This document shows, one piece after another, positions 20,908-24,924 of a DNA stretch of 24,924 nucleotides (its first letter is position 1; each line of letters begins with the position of its first letter). The DNA lies in IMG/VR virus record IMGVR_UViG_3300007735_000518, positions 1 to 24,924 of that record. One strand, given 5' to 3'. A model generated the notes under the pieces. It had not been told where the DNA came from and searched no databases. It worked only from the letters and a program-made list of their open reading frames with translations. This DNA is from a virus. The position numbers were made by a program, and so were the translations under genes.

Positions 20908-21272
20908 GCGACGACCCGGCAAGCACTGAGGCGTTGAAGTGGGAGCAGCGCATGGCGCAAATCAAGCGTCTGCGAACACTGTTAGAAGTCGATTGCACGG
21001 TAAACGCCGAGCGCAACAGGGCGGCGTGGACCATCTACAACCTGATGCTTGACGCCAAAGAGTTGAATGCGGACATCATGCAACTTCGTCAGGAGGTGGC
21101 GGATCTTCGTGGAGAACGCGACGAGGCGAGGCGCAGGCTGTGCGAGATTTACTGCGCAAACGACACGGATTGGTTGAGCGGGCCTTTCCCAATGGAAACA
21201 AGCACTCCGCAAATGTTTGCAAAGTTGAAGGGCTGGGACTGCTTTGCGCGCGACACTTCTGAACATCTGTAG
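20904..21272 (+). CDS. Coiled-coil protein of unknown function
   Basis: The 122-residue protein starts at GTG 20904, overlapping the previous stop (GTGA). Residues 10-85 are a charged, probably coiled-coil helix (EQRMAQIKRLRTLLEVD, DIMQLRQEVADLRGERDEAR), followed by a short C-terminal part with IYCANDTDWLSG and KLKGWDCFARDTSEHL. The gene is less GC-biased than the primase gene after it. No family is recognised; the coiled coil may serve for oligomerisation with another replication protein, but this is not shown by sequence. Confidence 0.62.
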   Translation: MSDDPASTEALKWEQRMAQIKRLRTLLEVDCTVNAERNRAAWTIYNLMLDAKELNADIMQLRQEVADLRGERDEARRRLCEIYCANDTDWLSGPFPMETSTPQMFAKLKGWDCFARDTSEHL

Positions 21273-21299
21273 CGGATTCGATCCGCTGGCAAGGACGCC

Positions 21300-23234
21300 A
21301 TGACCACCACCGACACCGCAGCCGCAGCCATCGAGGCTGCGTACCAGCTGCTCGGATTCATCTTCGACGCCGACGACCTGATCGAGTTCCGCACGCTTGG
21401 CAAGGTCGTGGGCTCGACCTGGGCGAAGCAGCGCGACGCCGCGCAGGCCATCGCCAAACTGGCGACGCTGGGGCAAGGCACGCAGGTCTACTTCGGCGCC
21501 AACCCACGCCGCCGGCGAGGCGGGAAGGCCGAGGACGTGGCCATCGCACGCTGCCTGTTCGCCGACTTCGATGGCGGCACCACCGTCGATCAGGCGCGCT
21601 TGCGGTGGACCGAGGCGTGCATCCCAGAGCCCACCGTGATCGTTATCACGGGCGGCGGCGTGCATGCGTGGTGGAGGCTGCAGGAGCCGATGGAGGATCT
21701 CGCCCTGTGGACGCAGCACCAGAAGGCGCTCGCCCGCCGGCTAGGGTCGGATCAGTCGGTCACGGATGCGCCGCGCATCATGCGCCTGCCGGGCTTCGTG
21801 AACTGGAAGTACGCGCACCAGCCCCTGTGCGTGGTCGAGTCGTGCGACCCGGACAACGCCTACAGCGTGGAGGAGTTCCCCGACCCCACGCAGTTTGTCG
21901 AGCCGGCGGCGGCAGCCGTCGAGCCTGAGCCGATCGCCGCGGGCACACTCAGCGACCTGTCGCGGAGATTCTTGGAGAGCGGCTACCTGATCCCCGGGCG
22001 TGGGCGCCGGGACACGATCTACACCGTGGCGTGCGACATGCGGGCCCGCCAGTGGCGCCAGGGCGACGCCGAGGCGGCGATCCTGAGCCGCGCCCGGTCG
22101 CTGGGCCTGACCGCAGATGATCTGCTTGACCTGCCGCGGCAGATCGGCAATGCCTTCGCCAAGGAGCGCACGCCGATCCTCGGGCGGGCAGAGGAGGCCG
22201 AGGTGGTGGTCGATCAGCCGCCAGAGACGCCGCCCGTGAGCATCCGCGAGCTGCTGCAGCGCAACCCAAAGGTGCGCCGACCGATCGTGCACGACCTGCT
22301 GCGCTCGGCCGAGACCATGAACATCATCGCCGCGCCGAAGACTGGCAAGTCGTGGATGGTCATGGACCTCGCCTTGTGCGTGGCAACCGGGCGGCCGTGG
22401 TTCAATCGGTTCAAGGTCGAGCGGTCGCCCGTCCTGCTGATCGACAACGAGCTGCACGAGGAGACGCTCGCCGACCGCCTGCAGCGGGTCGTACAAGCCA
22501 AGGGAATCGCCCTGGACGATCTCGACGGGTGGCTGGAGGTGAAGAGCCTGCGCGGTGGCCTGAAGAGCTTCAAGAGCCTTGTGGAGCCCGAGCGTGGCAT
22601 GCTGTGCGAGCAGCGGGTGCAGCCCGGCCAGTACGGCATGGTGATCTTTGACGCCTTCTATCGGTTCAACTGCGACGACGGGGCCGACGAGAACGACAAC
22701 GCCTACATGGCGAAGACGTACAACGACCTCGACAAGCTTGCCAAGCGCCTCGACGCCTGCCTGGTCTGCATCCACCACACCTCGAAGGGCAACCAGTCGG
22801 ACAAGGCGGTGACCGACGTGGGCGCCGGCGCAGGCTCGATGAGCCGAGCCGCGGACACCCATTTGGTGCTGCGCGAGCACGAACTGGCCGGGCACCTTGT
22901 GATTGACGCCGCCACGCGGTCGTGGAAGCCGCTGGAGCCGACCGTGGTGCGCTTCGAGTACCCGCTGTTCCATCCCGAGCCGATGCTGGCCCCGACCCTG
23001 AAGAAGAAGGCCAAGAAGGACGACGGTTGGAACGTGGAGCGCTTTGTGGACGAGGTGGTCGGCACCTCGGAACTGAGCACCGACGAGATGCTGGCGAGGG
23101 GCAAGGAGCGCGGCCTGAGCGCCTACCGGGTCAAGGAGTTCCGGCGGGAGGCGACGGCCGGGACGGGCAAGCGCGGCCCCCTGCTGGAGGTGCTCGGCGA
23201 GGCCCGCAATGTCACCTACCGGAGGTCACGATGA
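21300..23234 (+). CDS. Primase-helicase: AEP/RepB-like primase fused to RecA-like ATPase
   Basis: This 644-residue protein would both prime and unwind DNA at the phage origin. The N-terminal primase domain shows CLFADFDGG (88-93), TGGGVHAWWRL (117-127) and DAPRIMRLPGFVNWK (156-170), as in archaeo-eukaryotic-type phage and plasmid primases. A linker (about 200-310) is followed by a RepA/AAA_25-type ATPase with Walker A APKTGKSW (345-352), VLLIDNELHEE (378-388), VIFDAFYR (448-455) and HHTSKGNQSD (492-501). A basic helix and HTH-like C terminus (STDEMLARGKERGLSAYRVK) follow. ATG 21300 has AAGGA upstream. The stop overlaps the short ORF that contains the candidate origin (ATGA). Confidence 0.9.
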   Translation: MTTTDTAAAAIEAAYQLLGFIFDADDLIEFRTLGKVVGSTWAKQRDAAQAIAKLATLGQGTQVYFGANPRRRRGGKAEDVAIARCLFADFDGGTTVDQARLRWTEACIPEPTVIVITGGGVHAWWRLQEPMEDLALWTQHQKALARRLGSDQSVTDAPRIMRLPGFVNWKYAHQPLCVVESCDPDNAYSVEEFPDPTQFVEPAAAAVEPEPIAAGTLSDLSRRFLESGYLIPGRGRRDTIYTVACDMRARQWRQGDAEAAILSRARSLGLTADDLLDLPRQIGNAFAKERTPILGRAEEAEVVVDQPPETPPVSIRELLQRNPKVRRPIVHDLLRSAETMNIIAAPKTGKSWMVMDLALCVATGRPWFNRFKVERSPVLLIDNELHEETLADRLQRVVQAKGIALDDLDGWLEVKSLRGGLKSFKSLVEPERGMLCEQRVQPGQYGMVIFDAFYRFNCDDGADENDNAYMAKTYNDLDKLAKRLDACLVCIHHTSKGNQSDKAVTDVGAGAGSMSRAADTHLVLREHELAGHLVIDAATRSWKPLEPTVVRFEYPLFHPEPMLAPTLKKKAKKDDGWNVERFVDEVVGTSELSTDEMLARGKERGLSAYRVKEFRREATAGTGKRGPLLEVLGEARNVTYRRSR

Positions 23235-23413
23235 GCACTGATAACTATCTGTCGGTGAATCTGTCGGTGCAGACAGATACTCGAACAGATCGGGCAGAAG
23301 AATCTGTCGGTGCGTCCCTAAAGGGAACGCACCGACAGATTCGTTCTGCTGCCTGGGTGGACGAACAGATCGACCGACAGATCCGGGTCTGCCAGAAAGC
23401 GGACGTTCCATGA
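23231..23413 (+). CDS. 60-residue ORF across the iteron/hairpin cluster
   Basis: An open frame from ATG 23231, overlapping the primase stop by four bases, to TGA 23413, which overlaps the next start. The product (MSTDNYLSVNLSVQTDTRTD ... IDRQIRVCQKADVP) is repetitive because the DNA is. There is no family and little sign of protein selection. The frame may be kept open only to carry translation through a DNA or RNA signal. I would treat it as a gene of doubtful function. Confidence 0.4.
   Translation: MSTDNYLSVNLSVQTDTRTDRAEESVGASLKGTHRQIRSAAWVDEQIDRQIRVCQKADVP
23247..23382. repeat. ori: Iteron cluster and long hairpin: candidate origin of replication
   Basis: ATCTGTCGGTG occurs at 23247-23257, 23259-23269 and 23302-23312, inverted at 23330-23340, and with one change at 23372-23382. 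The half-site ACAGAT recurs at 23273-23278, 23285-23290 and 23365-23370; GAACAGATCG is exact at 23283-23292 and 23363-23372. In the middle, a 16-bp perfect arm pair (23300-23315 with 23327-23342), extended by GCAGAA/TTCTGC past one bulged G (23294-23299 with 23344-23349), forms a 22-bp hairpin. It lies just downstream of the primase-helicase gene, as many phage origins do. Confidence 0.75.
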
Positions 23414-23721
23414 CCCGCCCCCACCCCGCCGCTGTCGTGCGCGCCCTTTGCTCGTTGGAGACCGGGAAGAGCCAGGGCAACGCCATGCGCTCGTGGCTAG
23501 CCAACCTGTCCCGCGACCGCGAGCAGCTGGTGATGGCCGTCTGGGTGATCGTCGTGGTCTGTGACGCCGACCCGTGCGACGCCTGCCTGAGCCTCGGCCA
23601 GCGCGACTGCATGCGGTGCATGGCCCGCCTCAAGGACAACCCGGTTTACGACGAGAACCTGCTGGCGATGGTCGCCCTCGTGTACGACGCGCTCGGGGTT
23701 CCGCCGGGGGGTAGACGGTGA
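23410..23721 (+). CDS. Small protein with CxxC pairs, unknown function
   Basis: The 103-residue protein starts at ATG 23410, overlapping the previous stop (ATGA). It has a basic N terminus (MTRPHPAAVVRALCSLETGK), a hydrophobic helix (QLVMAVWVIVVVCDADP) and two Cys pairs (CDACLSLGQRDCMRC) that could bind zinc, then a C-terminal helix (ENLLAMVALVYDALGVPP). I recognise no family. It follows the candidate origin in the replication region, so a DNA-metabolism role is possible but unproven. Confidence 0.65.
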   Translation: MTRPHPAAVVRALCSLETGKSQGNAMRSWLANLSRDREQLVMAVWVIVVVCDADPCDACLSLGQRDCMRCMARLKDNPVYDENLLAMVALVYDALGVPPGGRR

Positions 23722-23745
23722 ACGATCCCGTGAGACGATGCGCGC

Positions 23746-23988
23746 ATGACCGAGACGCAGCTGCGCTGGGGACCGTGCGACGGCGATCGCTTGACCATCG
23801 AGGACGGCGTGCTCGAGGTGCGCGTGCCTGTGGTCTGCGGCGTGTGCCTGGACGAGCTGCCAGCCAACCTCGGCCGCGACGTGTACACCGAGGCGATCTA
23901 CCTCCCCGACGATCACGGGGTCTGGTGGTACGCCGGGAGAATGCGCTACAGCGACGCTGGCGGGCAGGCGTACTGGTCGCCGGCGTGA
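23746..23988 (+). CDS. Small protein of unknown function
   Basis: The 80-residue, probably beta-rich protein begins MTETQLRWGPCDGDRLTIED and ends DDHGVWWYAGRMRYSDAGGQ and a few more residues. A pattern of short strands with a central CGVC and a WWYAG motif near the end is seen in small phage proteins, but I cannot name a family. The ribosome binding site is weak, and it lies 24 bases after the previous gene. It is followed by the repeated 14-mer (23990-24003). Confidence 0.6.
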   Translation: MTETQLRWGPCDGDRLTIEDGVLEVRVPVVCGVCLDELPANLGRDVYTEAIYLPDDHGVWWYAGRMRYSDAGGQAYWSPA

Positions 23989-23989
23989 G

Positions 23990-24003
23990 CCCCCCGCCCT
24001 TGC
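23990..24003. repeat. 14-bp repeat shared with 4412-4425
   Basis: CCCCCCGCCCTTGC begins one base after the TGA stop at 23986-23988 and is identical to 4412-4425, which begins directly after the protease stop. Both precede non-coding spaces before a new gene, so it may be a shared regulatory or termination element. Confidence 0.6.
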
Positions 24004-24033
24004 GGAGCGAGATTCCCGTGGGAGAGTGTGCGC

Positions 24034-24402
24034 ATGGGTAAGCACAGCCGGCAGAAGGGGAAGCGCGGCGAGCGCGAGGCCGCTGCCCAGATCGCGCACC
24101 ATTGGGGCGCAACGGACGCCCGCCGCAGCGTGCAGTTCTGCGGGCGCTCGGGCGATGCCGACCTGATCGGCGTGCCGGGCATCCATGTCGAGGTGAAGCG
24201 CTACGCCGCGATCAGCGCGCTGCGATTCCTGAAGCAGGCCGAGGCCGACGCGACGCCCGGCACCGTGCCCGTGGTGGTTATGCGCGAAGACGCTGCGACC
24301 GAGTGGACCGTCATGCTGCGGGTGTCGGACGCGCCTGAATTCGCGCGCCGGCTCGTGCAGCTGCTGGGCGAGGCGACCGTGCCGGTGGAGGTGAAGCCGT
24401 GA
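24034..24402 (+). CDS. Holliday-junction-type resolvase/PD-(D/E)XK nuclease
   Basis: The 122-residue enzyme would cut branched DNA formed in replication or recombination. It has the Hjc-like order: a basic start with KGKRGEREAAAQIA (Glu13/Glu15), GDADLIGVPGIHVEVKR with Asp43, Glu53 and Lys55, then a helix (ALRFLKQAEADA) and VPVVVMREDAATEWTVML. The length is normal for these phage nucleases. ATG 24034 is preceded by GGGAG (24020-24024) with nine bases of spacing; GTG 24028 is less likely. The next gene starts inside its stop (GTGA). Confidence 0.87.
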   Translation: MGKHSRQKGKRGEREAAAQIAHHWGATDARRSVQFCGRSGDADLIGVPGIHVEVKRYAAISALRFLKQAEADATPGTVPVVVMREDAATEWTVMLRVSDAPEFARRLVQLLGEATVPVEVKP

Positions 24403-24924
24403 AGCGACTGAACGAGCGCAAGCGCGTCGAGGAGCCGCTCGCGGGTCATCACTGGCGCGAAGGCGCGACGCCAGGGACCAAGTGGACCGTCGAGAAGATG
24501 GCGCGCAACATCCACCGCGTGACCATGCTGGCCGATACGCCGCATGCGTTCGAGTGGCATGGGCTGCTCGCATCAGACCGCCACCACGACAACAGCCACA
24601 CCGATCAGGATCTGGAACGCAAGCACCTCGACGAACTGGTGCAACGCAAGGGCGGCGCGATCGACTGCGGTGACCTGTTCTGTGCGATGCAGGGCAAGTG
24701 GGACCCACGAGCCGACCGCAGCGCATGCAGGCCCGAGCACCAGTGCGGCGATTACCTCGACGCCCTCGTGCGCGAGGCGACGCAGTTCTACAAGCCATAC
24801 GCCGATCGCTTCGTCGTGATCGGCCGCGGCAACCACGAGACGGCGATCACCAAGCGCCACGAGACCGACCTCACCGAGCGCCTGTGCGCCGGGCTCAGTG
24901 CGCACGCCCCCTGCCCCGTGTATT
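24399..24924 (+). CDS. Calcineurin-like phosphoesterase, partial at window edge
   Basis: From GTG 24399 (overlapping the previous stop) the frame stays open to the window end, so about 175 residues are seen and the C terminus is missing. Metallophosphoesterase motifs are present in order: LLASDRHHDNS (D-x-H metal motif), GAIDCGDLFCAMQ (GD motif) and FVVIGRGNHETA (GNHE motif). This is the family of phage and bacterial calcineurin-like enzymes that act on phosphoesters; the substrate cannot be told. It belongs to the same co-translated block as the resolvase. Confidence 0.85.
   Translation, partial: MKRLNERKRVEEPLAGHHWREGATPGTKWTVEKMARNIHRVTMLADTPHAFEWHGLLASDRHHDNSHTDQDLERKHLDELVQRKGGAIDCGDLFCAMQGKWDPRADRSACRPEHQCGDYLDALVREATQFYKPYADRFVVIGRGNHETAITKRHETDLTERLCAGLSAHAPCPVY

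Noticed and set aside
21741-22973. A 410-codon open frame on the minus strand opposite the primase-helicase
   Set aside because: Same reason: the plus-strand gene has clear primase and ATPase motifs, and the antisense translation has none.
23247-23382. CRISPR array
   Set aside because: Repeats are short, of both orientations and with irregular, very short gaps; there are no spacers of uniform length and no cas genes.

Overview
The window reads as one continuous piece of a temperate, long-tailed (siphovirus-type) double-stranded DNA phage with an HK97-like head. All genes but one lie on the plus strand, most are joined by 4-base stop/start overlaps (ATGA or GTGA), and the DNA is GC-rich by eye, with more AT-rich patches that suggest mosaic gene exchange. 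I see no bacterial chromosomal gene and no complete tRNA. The integrase and its probable attachment core have phage genes on both sides. This fits a free or circularised phage genome (or one assembled through attP) better than an integrated prophage, which would end in bacterial DNA at the att site. The host cannot be fixed from sequence. A GC-rich bacterium is certain. The attachment core resembles a tRNA 3' end not followed by an encoded CCA. The Cys-rich proteins and one tail protein remind me, from memory only, of prophages of Planctomycetota.

Layout. (1) 67-7129, DNA packaging and head: P27-type small terminase, large terminase, portal with a long C-terminal extension, S78-type prohead protease, then two different HK97-fold major capsid genes in tandem. 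The first capsid gene lacks the N-terminal delta (scaffold) domain and has its own 226-base leader. (2) 7187-12593, connector and tail: small unknown protein, gp6/phiE125 gp8-like adaptor, head closure protein, HK97 gp10-like protein, DUF3168-like tail terminator, tail tube protein, tail-assembly chaperones joined by a classic -1 frameshift (A AAA AAC plus hairpin), a very short tape measure protein, and a probable distal tail protein. (3) 12590-15243: a probable virion protein, three overlapping membrane-protein genes placed like a lysis cassette, and two Cys-rich unknown proteins. (4) 15240-16968: a minus-strand small membrane protein gene, then a tyrosine integrase whose coding region begins with a run of 12 C and reads on through a tRNA-like attachment core. 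(5) 16925-19559: early genes, including a sigma-region-4-like mini HTH protein and a recombination operon (RecE/YqaJ-like exonuclease, Bet/RecT annealing protein, SSB-like protein). (6) 19597-24924: a DGQHR/ParB-like unknown protein, small accessory genes, an AEP primase-helicase, an iteron and hairpin cluster that is a good candidate replication origin, small unknown genes, a PD-(D/E)XK resolvase, and the start of a calcineurin-like phosphoesterase cut by the window edge.

How the parts fit. The exonuclease, Bet and SSB set would supply end resection and strand annealing for recombination-dependent replication started by the primase-helicase, and the Hjc-like nuclease would resolve branches. 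The integrase would insert the genome at a host tRNA gene. No CI-like repressor, excisionase or endolysin is recognisable, so these are either outside the window or hidden among the unknown genes.

The most unusual points are the paired capsid genes with one delta-less member, the homopolymeric C tract at the start of the integrase gene, the attachment core lying inside the integrase reading frame, and the origin-like hairpin and iterons inside a 60-codon ORF.
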